Notes: generated by a model not told the origin, from the letters alone. A stretch of 64,000 nt of DNA from Humulus lupulus (GCF_963169125.1 NC_084800.1:55164866-55228865); one strand, 5' to 3'; positions 11,151-24,086 are shown, numbered from the stretch's first letter. Program-made: numbers and translations.

Positions 11151-11964
11151 TAAGAAGCGAAAAAGAGAAGGGGGAAAACTAGTTAAATTACAGTTTACAT
11201 CGAGTCAAAAGCAACTCCGATCAGGAAGGCCAAAATACTAGGCTACAAATTTATTACAAAAATGTTGGTCCAGCTAAGACTTTTCCCCCATCTTTCCCAG
11301 AACAACCCTTTCTTTTCAGCAGTTTGAATATCTGAACTTCGACTTTAGTCAAATATAATGGTAATAAAATTACCAGAAAAAAACAAATTGAAGGATGCTA
11401 CATGCGTCGGATAGTATTATGTGTGATTACTGTCATTTTGTGTGATTCCCGAAGGCCCTGTTCAGGTGGGTCTGTTCAAGTAATCCTTGGTGTTGGAGAT
11501 CTTATTTGAATAAGAGAGCATTACAGATCTCCATCTTAGTGTCAAAAAATCTATTGTCCAAAACCAGGTATGTCACACTTCTATATCAACATCAAGGTAG
11601 ACACTCACCTGCAATCCAGGAAGAAAACGGATGAATTAACAATCCAGAAATTGTAAAGAATAGTCTGTTAAGGAGCTCACATTGCAGCATACCCTGCAAA
11701 TTTGAACATATATATATTTTAATTTCTTGAGATTCATTTAGATAACAAAGTTACTTGCTTGGATTCCCCACTTTAACAAATAAGTTACAAGATATAGAAT
11801 AAAGGAAGTCGTATGGGAATTTGCATGATGATGTAGTACTTACTGAGTTGCTGGTTTTGTCTGTGTGCACTACAAAATGGACGCATTGCACTTGGTAATA
11901 CTTTGGAAGGATTTTTCCACCTGAAGACCAAGAACGAACAGGCATTTTTGTGGAAGCCATTCAA

Positions 11965-13752
11965 TTATACAGCCAATCGTATCTCAGCATTTGTTAACGA
12001 ATGACTACTTCTTAAACATGACACACCCAAATTTGGATCCTCAACAGCAGTTCTTTTAATATGAATCGCTTCATTAGGCATCCCAGCCTTGAAGAGACAT
12101 GATGCCAAACTATCCACAGTTATCTTATCAGGAGCACATCCAATTGTCAACATTTTATTGAAAACACCAATTGCCTCTAACAACCTCCCTTTCATACAAT
12201 TCCCAAGAATGAGAATGGTGAAAGTCACTTTGTCAGGGTTGCATCTCTTCTCCTCCATCTCTGCCACAATCCTGTTTGCCTCGTCAACATTACCGGCCTT
12301 GCACAATCCATCAACCACAGGGTTGTACATAAAAGATTTTGAAACAATATTACTCTGACTTAATTGTCTCAGAAAATCACGAGCCTCATTTAGTCTATTA
12401 TCTTTGCAAAGAGCAAGAATAAGAACAGAGAACGTATACCCATTTGGAGACACATTTCTTGCATTCATCTCACGCCAAAGCTCCAAACCCTGGTTTGGCT
12501 GCCCAGCTCGACAGTAGCCATCAATTAGAGAAGTGAAGGTTATGACATCCGGATGAGAACCATAAAAGGGCATCTTCTCATACAAGGAAATCGCCGATGC
12601 CATGTCATTAGCCTTACCAAATCCATCAATAAGAGCATTAAAAGTGTACGTATTTGGTTTAATGTTTGAATGAATCATCTCGTCAAAAAGGGCAGAAGCC
12701 TCCTCCATCTGACCCAATTTGCAATAACCAGATATGACTGATGTAAAAGTTATAACATTAGGTGAAAGGTCGCTCCTTGCTTGAATTTTCTTCAACAATT
12801 TGCAACCTCTATCAACCTGATTAGTCCTACACAGTCCACTTATCATTGTGTTATATGTAACAATATCTGGAGAACAGCCAAACTTCTCCATATCATCCAA
12901 AAACCCAAAAGCGGTATGGACTTCTCCTATTCCACACAAGCCTCGAATGATAATATTAAAAGTCCAAATATCCGGTTGAAAATGGGAGCCCTTATGTTTT
13001 TTAAATAAGCAAACAGCCTCACTAACTTGATTTCGTCTAACCAAAACGTTCAACAAACTATTGTAAACAAATGCACTCACTCTAAACTCATCACACTGAA
13101 GCTCGTCAAGCAATTTCTCGCCGTAGTCTAACTTACCAACTTGTGCATACGAAGAAACCAAAAACTCTATAGCCGCGTTATCAGGTGAGAGACCATCAGT
13201 CCTCATGCAATCAAATACAAATTTAGCCGAATCAGGAAAACCCATTTGACATAGGGACCTCATGAGAAAATTGTAAGTCCTAAAACTATGATTGACACTA
13301 AACTTGTCCCTACTGAGCTCAAAGAACTTCAAACCCAATTTCGGATTGTTTAGCCGTTTAATGACCTCAAACGCAATTGAAGATGTTAAATTCTTACTAA
13401 GATAACCAACGCAAGAATCCAGTGATGGAGAGCGAACAAAAAGAGTATAAACAACCTTCACAAACCAGGCCTCGGAGTAAGATATTACCTCCTTATCGTG
13501 GAATGGCCGTGAGCGAGATCCTCCGTGAGCTACTAGGCTATGAAAGTGAGAAATGGCGATCTTGGAGGCTCGAACCCAGAAGGGACGGGCTGTAAAGAAC
13601 AAAAGGGTCATCTGCACCGCCGCGCCATCATTAGGCTCGGCTCTACTCTCGTATATATTCTCAATCACAATCCTTTTCTGTGAAGAACCAGATTTTCTAT
13701 TGGCTCGAGCCGATTTCGAATTAGGTTTTGTTTTCGATTCTGTAATCTTCAT
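11965..13752 (-). CDS. P-class pentatricopeptide repeat protein (At2g06000-like)
   Basis: A single intronless frame of 595 codons contains about 12 consecutive 35-residue PPR motifs covering residues ~145-570. Typical repeat cores include TFNALIDGFGKAN, TFTSLIDGYCRAG and MYNPVVDGLCKAG. There is no E, DYW or SMR tail, so it is P class. Such proteins bind organellar RNA to stabilise, process or translate it. The first Met (13752) gives a polar 47-residue leader. A second Met at residue 48 (13611) opens MTLLFFTARPFWVRASK, which is basic, hydroxylated and hydrophobic like a mitochondrial presequence. That Met may be the true start. The RNA target cannot be deduced. The relationship to At2g06000 is recalled from sequence style and from the neighbouring FIP1 gene. 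Confidence 0.9.
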   Translation of the reverse strand: MKITESKTKPNSKSARANRKSGSSQKRIVIENIYESRAEPNDGAAVQMTLLFFTARPFWVRASKIAISHFHSLVAHGGSRSRPFHDKEVISYSEAWFVKVVYTLFVRSPSLDSCVGYLSKNLTSSIAFEVIKRLNNPKLGLKFFELSRDKFSVNHSFRTYNFLMRSLCQMGFPDSAKFVFDCMRTDGLSPDNAAIEFLVSSYAQVGKLDYGEKLLDELQCDEFRVSAFVYNSLLNVLVRRNQVSEAVCLFKKHKGSHFQPDIWTFNIIIRGLCGIGEVHTAFGFLDDMEKFGCSPDIVTYNTMISGLCRTNQVDRGCKLLKKIQARSDLSPNVITFTSVISGYCKLGQMEEASALFDEMIHSNIKPNTYTFNALIDGFGKANDMASAISLYEKMPFYGSHPDVITFTSLIDGYCRAGQPNQGLELWREMNARNVSPNGYTFSVLILALCKDNRLNEARDFLRQLSQSNIVSKSFMYNPVVDGLCKAGNVDEANRIVAEMEEKRCNPDKVTFTILILGNCMKGRLLEAIGVFNKMLTIGCAPDKITVDSLASCLFKAGMPNEAIHIKRTAVEDPNLGVSCLRSSHSLTNAEIRLAV

Positions 13753-15541
13753 GGAAACGACAAGGTACCAACTTTTAACGTTGGCAAGGCAAAAGACTTA
13801 ACCATTGAAGGCCGGTCCCTTACACAATTCATCGACTGAAAATGTTGATGGAACTAGTGGAATCCATGGATAGCGCAAAAAATGGGAACATTTTTCAGCT
13901 CCAGATGTAAGAACAGTCCTAACAACAGTAACAGGGCTTATCTCATCGAAGAGAGAGATCAGACGATCACCGCATTAGGGTTATGTTCCATGTCTTCCAG
14001 CTTCTTTCACCGATCTTTAGGTGGAATCGCCCATTTTCTACGTGGATCTCACTTGGCCCATTTAGATATTACTGGGTTGCATTCATCCTTCGTACTGTGT
14101 ATAAGCCCAAAATGATACTGACAGATCTACATTTGTTTTAAGTTTTATTTGAAAAATACCATCTCAATTTTGTCATGTAAATATTTTGCTATATTTCGCA
14201 CAAAAAATCAAGGATATATTTGATACAATTTTTAACACTATGCTCCAATGCATAATTGTAAAAGTTGATGGAAAAATTAATATTTTATTAATATTATTTA
14301 TTAAAAATATACAAAAGGTAATAATTTTCTTTTATCTCTTATTGTTGATAGTTAAAAAACAATAATAAAATAATAAGATAAAAGCTTAGTATTTAATGCT
14401 ATATAGATAAAGAACTAAAATAATAAAAATAACATAAAAGTAAATAAAACAATATATGCATCACATTATATTGTGAATTTTGACACATTATTAGAGCAAG
14501 AATTTTTTAAAGTGAGCTATATTTTAGCAATGTATGGCCAATATATCATTATATTGGAGATGCTCTTAGATTTTATAATTTTTTTTGTTGAAAGTATAAA
14601 AGTATTACATATCTAGGTTTTAACTATACTAACAAATGCTAGTATCTAACACGACATAATATTATTATTATTAATATAATTTAGTATTAAGTGCCACATA
14701 TTTTAATTTAAAATAAAATATATAAGACATAAAACTAAATTGCTCCAATCATTGTTGTTTTCGAATTAGCTCTTATTTTTATTATTATGTATTAATAATA
14801 TGTATTAATATTCAATTATTTTAAAAAATTAGAATTTAATAAGTTATACTTAAGAAAATCAACTAGGAAGAAAAAAAAGAAGTTTGAATAGTTAAGAATG
14901 ATCTTATAATAGCTAAGATCCAAGTAGTTTACTAGAATTCTATGTGTGTTCCAATTATGTTATGCAAGCCCCTTTAGCTCAGAAATTAGAGCATAGCATT
15001 TATAATGCGATGATCATGGGTTGGTCTATATTATTGGACACAATGATTGTTTTGTAGCAATTGTTCTAAACTAAAATATTACAATATTACATCATTAATT
15101 TATATTAATATCTTATTTTTTAAAAATAATATCAAATTCATAAAATAAAGCCAATTATTAAGTAAAATCTCTGACCATCTATTTATGACATTTTCTTCGC
15201 TGAGTCATGACTGAGGTGGCGTTACGTTAGCATTAATACTTTATAATATTTTTCATTTGATTTTTAAAATTTTGTATATGGTAAATTGTAATCAGAAAAT
15301 AAAAAAATGGTATAAATCTATTAATTTCTAATCGTGGTGTAAAATTCATCACTTGCAAAATTTAAGTGGGTTCGTGTCTCGTGGAGTCTTCTGTCTTATA
15401 TAATTTTTTAAAAAATAAAATAAAAAGGCGAGACTAAAACGAATAATGCCTTAGATTTGTTGTTGTTCTTGTTACAGGGAAGCGGTTCCACGGAAAAATA
15501 ATAGAAAAGGAAAAAGAAAAAAAAGACAAGACAAGACAACA
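13753..15541. promoter_or_regulatory. Shared spacer between PPR and FIP1-like genes
   Basis: The PPR (-) and FIP1-like (+) genes diverge here, so both promoters should lie in this 1.8 kb. The first ~350 bp beside the PPR gene are less AT-rich and probably contain its 5' UTR/promoter. 14120-15470 is AT-rich with no coding sequence and contains a degraded tRNA-like sequence. 15480-15541 is the likely 5' UTR of the FIP1-like gene. Confidence 0.4.
14968..15039 (+). pseudogene. Degraded tRNA-like sequence (possibly tRNA-Ile, anticodon UAU)
   Basis: GCCCCTTTAGCTCAG followed by TTAGAGCA resembles a 5' acceptor arm, D arm and A box. GCATT-TATA-ATGC gives an anticodon stem with TAT in the loop, and ATCATGGGTT resembles the variable/T arm. 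The T arm loses the GGTTCGA consensus and the 3' acceptor strand does not pair, so it is not a functional tRNA gene. Confidence 0.4.
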
Positions 15542-18500
15542 ATGGCAACAGAGAGACAAACTCCATTGGCTTCTACATCTCGTGAAGACAACGCTCTGTA
15601 AGTTACCACGCCAAAAAAAAAAAAAAAATTATGATTTTAGCTTAAGATTCGCACAGAACTTGATCTCGTATATCTCGGTCGAATTTTGAGAATAATTGGT
15701 CAATTTCTTGTGGTGTACTTCGTATTCTGATATGATGTAATTAACCTGTGCTAAGATTTGGTGATTATAGCTGCTAAGGCTTTTGTTTCAATGTCTACCT
15801 AGAAAACAAATTTCGTTTATTTTGGTTCAATTTGTGAATTTTGATGGTTAAATTGTGGTGGTTTAGGTTTTTAGATATACTGCATGAAGCTCCTTTGTTC
15901 GGTCACCGCAAGTCTAGAAGCATCTTCGGGAGTGTGGTTTACTTTTTATTATTGGCAAGTAGAACCTTTTTTCTTTTTAATTTTTTTTAAGTGACATGAT
16001 TAGGTACCTACATTATAACATAAGTATTTTAGTTAGATTGATCGTCTTCAATTTTAGGCAGGTTATGCTGCATTGGCAATCGCAGCTCCATGGATATTTC
16101 ATCCTATACAGAGATTTACTTCGCAATTACTTTGCAGCTGCGCTGTTGTTCTTTTAGCCGTTACAGGTTTTGTACCCCTAGTTTTCTATTCTTATGCGTA
16201 GATTGATTGTTTCTGAAAGATTGTGCTTTCTTATGACTGCTTTCTTTGAACCAGTTTATACCCTTTTCAAATATCATAGGGGGGTGGTGAGAATGCAATT
16301 AGTTTTGGGGGTGAAATGTTGAAGACAGTCTTTTGTTGTTTTCAGGAATCTTTCAACAGTATTTGGTATACCAGGTTCAAAAAATACGTTTACAAGTAAG
16401 CTTTCTAACTAGCAAACAATGTTTGTTTCCAGGCTCTAACTAGTAAACAATGTTTGTTTCCTGGCTCATTTTCTAATATGTCTCTCTCTCTCGTACACGA
16501 GGACATACTTAGAGAGAAAGATAAAGTTACAAATTGAATTTTCTAAACCTGGGTTAAAATTGTTTCTGTTGTAGTGTTGAATTTAAATCATGTTTTTTAA
16601 TATCATTCATTTTCAAAAGATTTTCCCTTGTTTGTTAACCATGGGATGTGTATTGGTATGCAGGGTTATTATAGTTTTAGCCAGAAGTTGAAGCATATAG
16701 TTCGCCTTCCATTTGCAACTATTGCATATGGTATGTCCCTCTTTACCTTTTGTTGTTTCCAATTATTATCTCATTAATCTACATGTGCGATTCTGTTTTA
16801 TGTTATGTGTGTGGATACTGTAAAGGATTTTAAATTATGCTAAGCATCCAAGGTTGTAATGATTTTACAGAAAGGAAAATTGTAATTTCTAGTTAAAGCT
16901 TATGAGTGTGTATTGCTTCTGCTAGGAACTGCTGCAATGCTACTTGTAATGGTTTGGAGACCTCACACCAGTATTCTCTCTATCTCTGCTATATTGAGGT
17001 ATATATAGTATAAACTACCAGCTGCAATGCAGAGTCTGATTACCTTTTTAAATGAATAAGTTTGATTTACGTGATAAAGTTTTGTTACTAGGATAAATAT
17101 TTTTCATTATTGTATTGACTACTTGTATTACTTGCAGAATCATTATGCTAGTTGAAGCAATATGTGCAGGTTCATTTATTAGTCTCTATATTGGTGAGTT
17201 ATATGCTTATTTTGGATTGTTAGTAGTTCAATTGGGGCATGAAATTTCATAGTAATGTTTCAATATCATGTTCATTGTTATCAAATTCTTTTGTCTTTTT
17301 GTCCCATGTCGATGCTTCTAGGTTATGTGCACCAGTACAACTCTTTAAACTCCCAACCTGATGTCTTGAAGTCGTTGTACTCTCCACTTCAACCATCAAG
17401 TTCATTGGAAGGTTTGAGGTAATTTTCTGGTTATTTAAGTAGTTACTTTTCTCTGTATAGGGATCCTTAGTACCATTTGGAAGTAAATCACACTCAAGAA
17501 GCATGTGTTACTTTTTAAAATGTATTTATATGTTAAACAAATATGATACTATCACTGATCGTATGTGTTTTCCAGATATTATGATGCTGGTCGGCTTTCT
17601 GATCAGCAAATGGCTTTGTTGCAGTACCAACGTGAAAACCTTCACTTTTTGAGCGAAGAGGTGTGTCATGCAACAGATCTTGTAATTTCTAGTTGTCTTA
17701 ATGTAATACATATTATAGATCATAGTTATCCTTTCTTAGCTAATAATGCTTGTTTGCTTGTTCAGTGGGATGATGTCTTGATAAATTATTTCATGGCTTA
17801 AGATTTCTAAACTGAATTCTGTTGATAAGCTAGCTAAGTGAATTATTTCATTGCAGATTCTTCGATTGCAAGAGTGCTTAAGTAAGTATGAACGGTCTGA
17901 TGATGGTTCCACACCTCAGGTAGTGATGGTGATCCTTCTGTATATATTATTCTTGAAAATTTTGTACAGCTATGCAATACAATGAATTATGTTTTTCATT
18001 GATGCTGAAATATTGTACATATTTCTCCAGGTTGATCTTGCCCATTTATTGGCAGCTCGTGATCAAGAACTGAGAACGCTTTCTGCTGAGGTAATAACTG
18101 GTACTCTTGATGTTTTTATGAGCAAGTAAACGTAATTTTAATACCCAAAAAAAAAAAAGTTTGGGAGAGCTGGGTTTTCTGAAATTGGATGATTCCAAAC
18201 ATATTGGATTTCTGAATTTGTAGAATTCAGATTCCTAAACTACTGCTGAAAATGAAATCCTTGTCAAATGCTATTCCCTTTTCTAATCAATTGCAGCGGG
18301 GTTATTAATGTCATCTAAGTTGGACAATTAATTGAGTTGTTGTGAAATGATTGAAATTACATCGTGGGCCTTAAACTTCACATGGTCAAACTAAAGTGGT
18401 GTATATGTTTTATGCTGTAGATGAATCAACTACAGTCGGAGCTTAGGCTGGCTAGATCTTTGTTAGCTGAAAGGGACACTGAGATTCAACGTGTGCGGAC

Positions 18501-18950
18501 TACCAACAATCAGGTATTACCAAAGCTGTGGCTCCCTATAATGTCCCCATTGCTAAAGTATCATCCATACATGACCAAGGACCTATTACATAGTACATAT
18601 ACACATTTATAACATGTATTAAAAATTTAATGGCAAGATTTTATTGCTGCGCTGACTATACCATCAATTACAGTACGTAGAAGAGAACGAGAGATTAAGA
18701 GCCATCTTAGGAGAATGGAGTACACGAGCAGCAAAGGTGCCCACTTAACTGCTTCCTAAACTACTATAAATATCTATACATATGGTCCCCATTAATTGTG
18801 TTTAATATTTATTTGTTCTTTTATGTTTTAAAGCTTGAGAGAGCATTGGAGGTGGAGCGAATGTCAAATCTTGACTTACAAAAGAAGATTTCAATACTCG
18901 CTAAACAACCACAGGTATCAACCGAACCAGCTGACCAAAAAAGAGCTTAA
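15542..18950 (+). CDS. FIP1: FIP1-like protein: four membrane segments plus C-terminal coiled coil, 14 exons
   Basis: Exons are 15542-15597, 15867-15958, 16062-16166, 16346-16395, 16664-16730, 16926-16998, 17138-17193, 17322-17418, 17576-17660, 17857-17919, 18031-18090, 18421-18513, 18674-18736 and 18834-18950. All introns are GT-AG and the join is 358 codons plus stop. The protein has a short polar N terminus, then hydrophobic segments at about residues 40-62, 70-90, 115-138 and 145-172. A long heptad-rich Glu/Leu/Arg coiled coil follows at about 215-345. It matches my recollection of Arabidopsis At2g06005, annotated FRIGIDA-interacting protein 1; its biochemical role is poorly defined. The membrane topology suggests an endomembrane protein with a cytosolic coiled coil. 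Some short exons contain internal GTAAGT-like sites (17882) that must be skipped to keep the frame. Confidence 0.88.
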
Positions 18951-19301
18951 ATCATTTGAGGTCTTCTCCATGCTAAAAAACGAAAAGATAGGCTGATTCT
19001 GAAGATGAGCATGAAGGCTCCGCCCCGGTCATATGTATATATATCATTTTGTGAAGTCATTTTTTTGACTGGCGCAGTAGCACTAATGAGAATTAATACA
19101 TAATGACTCAATCCATTTTTCCGCAGTGTGATGTGTGTATCATTTTTTTTTTCCAAGAAAAAAGATAAAATTATAAAGGAATGTTATTCGCTAAACAAGT
19201 TCATTTGAACCCGACTTCCCCCACCCCACCCCACCATAAATCAATATCCAAAATATCCAGGTCACCCCAATCGTTACATTTGAAAATATGATAAGGCTCG
19301 A
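18951..19301. other. Convergent 3' spacer
   Basis: 350 bp lie between the stop codons of the FIP1-like (+) and TTLL12-like (-) genes and must hold both 3' UTRs. A C-rich run CCCCCACCCCACCCCACC is at 19217-19235. No other feature is seen. Confidence 0.5.
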
Positions 19302-22300
19302 CTAAACTTGACTAACGTGAGTGGTTTCGTTCAAGAAAAGACAACCGAAGACGACGTTGAAAAAGTCACGACCTTTGATTACTCCTCCCCCTCCAAGTAT
19401 GGCCTCTGTATCATAGTTGCATGCTCTTGTACAGTCGGGACAGTAAGTAACCTAGGAAAAGAGACCGAGAATAAATAAAAAAAGGGAGCAAATGTAATGA
19501 CTAGAAGATAAGTTGTAACAAAAAAAATAAAGAATAACTTAGTAGATGAAATTGATTCAATGCAAACCTCCAATAACTTGGGCCGGTAAGAACTGTCAAG
19601 CATGACATCCACGCCATAAATGGCCCTTGATTTTGGACTATGCATCTCTGGATGTACTGATGCAGCTGCTTCAAAGACTGAGCGGATCATACCTTTTACT
19701 CTTTCATGGATATCCAACCATTTAACTGCAATTACACTCGGAAATCAACTTGAAAACATAGAGATGCAACGCTATATAGTAGCCAAATAAAGAGAAAATC
19801 TTATGGTTCTTTATATATTTTTAGGTGAAGGCCAGTAGAAGACTGGCAACTTGAACAACACGATAATACCTTTATGTTCTTGTTCAAATTCTTTCACAAA
19901 TTCTGGAGTGTTCTTGTGTTTGAAACTTCCTCGATAGTTCTGAAAGTCGTAACAAAATGAGTGGAGGATATGCATAGAAAAATCATTGTAGAAGGACGAA
20001 CTATGACTACATACCATGACAGTGAAGTGAGTCTCGTACTCGAAAAAACTGTGCTTCTCTAGAGAATATGGGTTGTTTGCCAATCTAACCTGAAAATTAA
20101 ATCAAAGTATCCTCCTGAACAAGCCTTTTAAGGATAGTACTAAGGGAATAAAATAAAAGAAGGCATGTTGACATAGGCTATCGTGAACATTGAGAACATA
20201 CGTACCCAGAAAACATCTGAGAGGAATATCTCAAGGGGATTCATGCTGCGAACTAATACTACATACCGAATATCAAATTTCTTCCCATTAAACAAAGCAG
20301 GGTTCTCAATATACTTCTGACATATCTTTGGTCCAGTTTCCATGAGTCTGATAATGGCAGTTAAATTATCAGTGACAGTTGTGTCTATAGTACGTGCCAT
20401 GTTCCAAGGTTTTAATATCCACAGATTGTTACACTCTTCTCTCTTGCGCACAAGATAATCCCCAATAAGTTCAGAGAGATTTGTTTCAAGGTTATAAGTG
20501 GGCTGCAGCCACTCAGGAGAACCATGTGCCTGTTCATAAAAAGAAATTGGAATTAATAAGAATCACAAGAGGAAATATGTTATGAACTTTTACTGAATTG
20601 CAGAAGCCAAATCTATTCACTTTCTACTCTGGAAAGTAAAACTGTTAATACAGTTGCAAGCTTACAATTTTGATTTGTAAGTTCACAGAGGGAAAGAAAG
20701 AGCGAGGTGGCATAAAAATAATTTTCCATCAGAGGATCATTCTTTATAGGATCCGCTATCCCCTAGTCTTACTAGTTAATAATAGAAAAGCATATATCAA
20801 ATAGAGATGAATCTTTAAAATAGACCTGCGACACCTGTCAAACAATAATGCTAAGTTTAACATCACTGAAGAGTGAAATACCAAGACAGACACCATGGAG
20901 TGTGAGTTTCTTAACCTTCTTAATGGTATCTGCCAGATGGTGTTTCATCACAAGACAAGCCTCAAAAGGGAATTGGTTTACGAATTGATTCTCTGTAATT
21001 CCAGTAGCCTTCTTCATATCATCATCCACCTGCGTACTTGTCCATATGATATCTGCATCCTTTACATCAGTTGCTTTAAGCAACCCCCAAAAGATAAAAG
21101 CAGAGAAAGATTTGTCAGAGCTTAAGACGAGTCACAGAAGGCAAAATTCAACTAGATTTCAATAATACTATAATACAATACCATACTTGCAAGATAGAGG
21201 AGAATCAAAAAACTGAATTGAGTGCAAATTAAGCATAATAAAGTACATACTGATCACAAACTCAGGACGGGTCAAAAATTCTTCAACATAAGGTAAGTCC
21301 GTGTAAACGTGTAAAGCAGATCCATCATTACGAAGCAGACTTCTAGTTGGACATGGCTGTATAGGTGGAAAAGACAACCTTTTCGACTTTACATTATTCC
21401 AGTATCTCTTATACTTCTGCATTAATGAATGCAAAGATAACATCAGATCCTGCCCTAAGTTCTAGTTTTAAAGGATGACCCATACAGATTCTCTGGTGTA
21501 ATAAGGAAAAGTACTTGGATAAAATAGTTCTCTGGCGTATGGAACCAAGCTGTAAGCCTTGCAGAACGCTGTTTAACTTCCCCAATGCCAAAGAGAAAAT
21601 CACGGGTGCACTCATCACCCTTCTCAACATTATGGGTTGGCCACAATATAGAAAAACTGAGTGTAAAAGAAACAATTCATGTAAGTATAATAATTTCTTT
21701 ATTTCTATTTACAGCAAAGCCAAAGCATGGTCTAAAAATTTCGAGAGATTTTCCAGAACTATTAAATGTAGACCAAATAATCTTATTGAATCCAGATTAT
21801 TCTATTGATTTATATCACACGAAAAACATAAACGTGCTTTAGTGGAATAATTTTGTAAATGACATGAGGAGATTATCCTATGAATCTATATGACAAAACA
21901 GTAAAGCAAAAGAATAAAGATAAAAGATTATACCTCACAGCTGATGCCAGTGTCCCCTCTGGCATGAAGAGAAAAGGAGCCACTCTAAAGTTTGGCTCAT
22001 CGCTGTGAAGCAAAGCTGAACCTAGCTCATCCATCACATACCTATAAATTACTCCAAAACAAAGCAAAGTCAACTCAAGTATCAGCGAAACTATATGCTC
22101 TAAATTATTATCCGAGAAAATGTCCTAAACTTTACATAGATTACATAGACTTCCATATTCAATCTTTGAACACTCAAAACTCGTTTGTGTATGAGAGACG
22201 TTATGAAAAATAACATGGCTTTACAGTTCACATACAATCAACAGCCAGGATGTAAGCAAAATGCAGAACCTGTTCTATAACCCTCAAATGCATACCAGAC

Positions 22301-24086
22301 AGAGGTCTCATCAATCTTTTCTTCATTTGCAAGCCTGTACGTCATTAAATATAGCCACATTGCATTCAAAACACGATCAGCAAGAGGCTCATCAGCAGCA
22401 AATTCAGGAAGACGTGGTTGTAGCTTTGTATCAACCACCTGTTTTTCATCTCCTAGTATTTTTGATGCCATAACACCATTCAGTATTGAGATATTAGGAA
22501 GCCATTCAAGGATTTCCACAGCACTTTCTCCGAGGGGTCCAGGAATATCCACCTAAAAAACAAGTCTATTTAATCTAATCCTCAAAATTTAATGTTTACA
22601 AAACCCCTTCTATATCATAGCCAATTCAAATTACCTCCAATGATTGCAGGCAAGGAAACCCATTTAAGACACGAAGTAAGTCCGAGTTCTGTTCCAATGG
22701 GTTCCCTCGAAGATTTAAGTATGAAAGAGAAGGAAAGCGAAGAGGTGAAAATGCCTGGAAAAAAAGTTGGTGTAGGGAGAGCATACCACAGTCAGAACCA
22801 GTATTATCCACTATACAAGATTATAATATTCATCTGTGCAATTGAAATATTAAAACAAAGAAAAATGGAACATGAAATAGAGATCTTTACAAAGAAAACA
22901 TAATATCAAATGCAAACAATGTAGAACCTTATTGATCAAATTGTGAATACTTCTAAGTGAAAGGTCAAGAGAGGTGATTCTCTGCAGTGGAGGGTCATCT
23001 TGAGGTCTGCCGCTTCCTGGATTTTCCTTGTCATATACATCTCCGCAGTACCCCAATGCCCATTCACCATAATTAAGAGTGAATTTCGAATTATAGATTT
23101 CCAAATTTGGCAATTCTTGCAGAACTTTATCTGCTAACTGATCTCCGCTGAAGTGAAAAGGAAAAAACTGTTATTTATTTTTTGTTTGTTTTTAAAAAAA
23201 AGCAGAGCAAAGCAAAGCTTCTAGATCATACCGATTTAGTACAACCGGATTATTGTTGAGCCAGAGAGCTCTTAGGTTTTTGAGCTTAGTAACTTCTTGG
23301 ACCACAACATCTATATTCTCAATCTTGTTTCCACACAAACTAAGAGCAAGTAGATCCTGAACAAAGGCATGTGAGCTTTAGAAAACCACCTATATCGACG
23401 TCTCTATCAAAATAGGAAAATCGCCCACTACTGCTCACCGGACATTTACTAGCTAAATCCAACGACAATAGAGTATCGTCGTCAATGTCGAGCTCCTCAA
23501 GCTCCAGCCACTTCACAGGACCATTACCCTTCTCTTTCGCAGCACCAAGTTCAGTCTCTATAATCTCGAAAACACTCTTTTTCTCATTGTTCACTTCATT
23601 ATCTTCCGTATAGGAATTCAAATCATTATCCACGCACATAATCGCAGCCATTCGCTCCGCCAATCCAGGCACTTCCAGCAACTGACATACGACATCAGGA
23701 GACTAATAAGACTAATGAAGCACTATTCTCTAAATTTTCTACCATGGTGCCTTTCTTTCTCGGCAACCAAACAAGTCCGGGAAAATGAGAGAAATGACAA
23801 AGCGTACCTGTTTATAGGCATCGGATAGGCGGAAAGTCCAGGCGTGATCGATGAGAAAGACGTCTGATTCCTTAGCCATGGAATCCGATGTGAGGACGAG
23901 CTTCCTCCGAGGTCCTTCCTCGCAGGGCTCGATTTGGAAGAAGGAGCCGCCATCGAATGTCTCCGATGACAGCTTCTCGAACAGTTTTCGGTAAAGCGAA
24001 GACGGCAATCCCGAGGCAGTCAGAAGGATACCGTGAACTTTTACGAAGTCTTCGATGGTTTCGATTTTGCTGACGGTGGCAGACAT
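19302..24086 (-). CDS. TTLL12: TTLL12-type protein: leucine-rich repeats plus tubulin-tyrosine-ligase-like domain, 15 exons
   Basis: Exons (minus, 5' to 3') are 24086-23808, 23681-23439, 23356-23232, 23147-22928, 22754-22635, 22552-22296, 22041-21934, 21656-21515, 21416-21251, 21073-20916, 20529-20206, 20089-20015, 19939-19870, 19725-19568 and 19451-19302. The join is 864 codons plus stop. Leucine-rich repeats occupy about residues 150-330 (LLALSLCGNKI, LRALWLNNNPV, LSYLNLRGNPLEQ). The TTL-like ATP-grasp region occupies about 485-864, with RSARLTAWFHTPENYFIQ, LWILKPWNMARTIDT, KKFDIRYVVLVRS and KLLEVTYCPDCTRACNYDT. The TYCPDCTRAC ending is typical of TTLL12 rather than classical tyrosine ligases; catalytic ligase activity of that subgroup is doubtful. 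It corresponds to Arabidopsis At1g77550. A Copia 3' LTR lies 302 bp upstream of the ATG. Confidence 0.92.

Larger units (their letters stand above)
9061..11964. other. Intergenic spacer and probable 3' UTRs
   Basis: No coding gene is seen. 9061-9330 is probably the protease 3' UTR (AATCAATATTTGC-type A/T-rich end). 9330-10980 is AT-rich and featureless apart from one hairpin at 10114-10160. 10979-11150 holds an imperfect direct duplication. 11250-11960 is the probable 3' UTR of the minus-strand PPR gene. There, minus-strand donor-like CTCAGTAAGTAC (about 11840) and pyrimidine-AG sites suggest that the UTR may be spliced, as is common for PPR genes. That last point is inference. Confidence 0.4.

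Noticed and set aside
17876..17886. GTAAGT donor-like site in FIP1-like exon 10
   Set aside because: Using it breaks the frame. The donor at 17920 keeps an in-frame, coiled-coil-compatible protein.
19211..19236. C-rich run as a G-quadruplex or telomere-like feature
   Set aside because: The runs are short and irregular and lie in a normal convergent 3' spacer; too weak to call.
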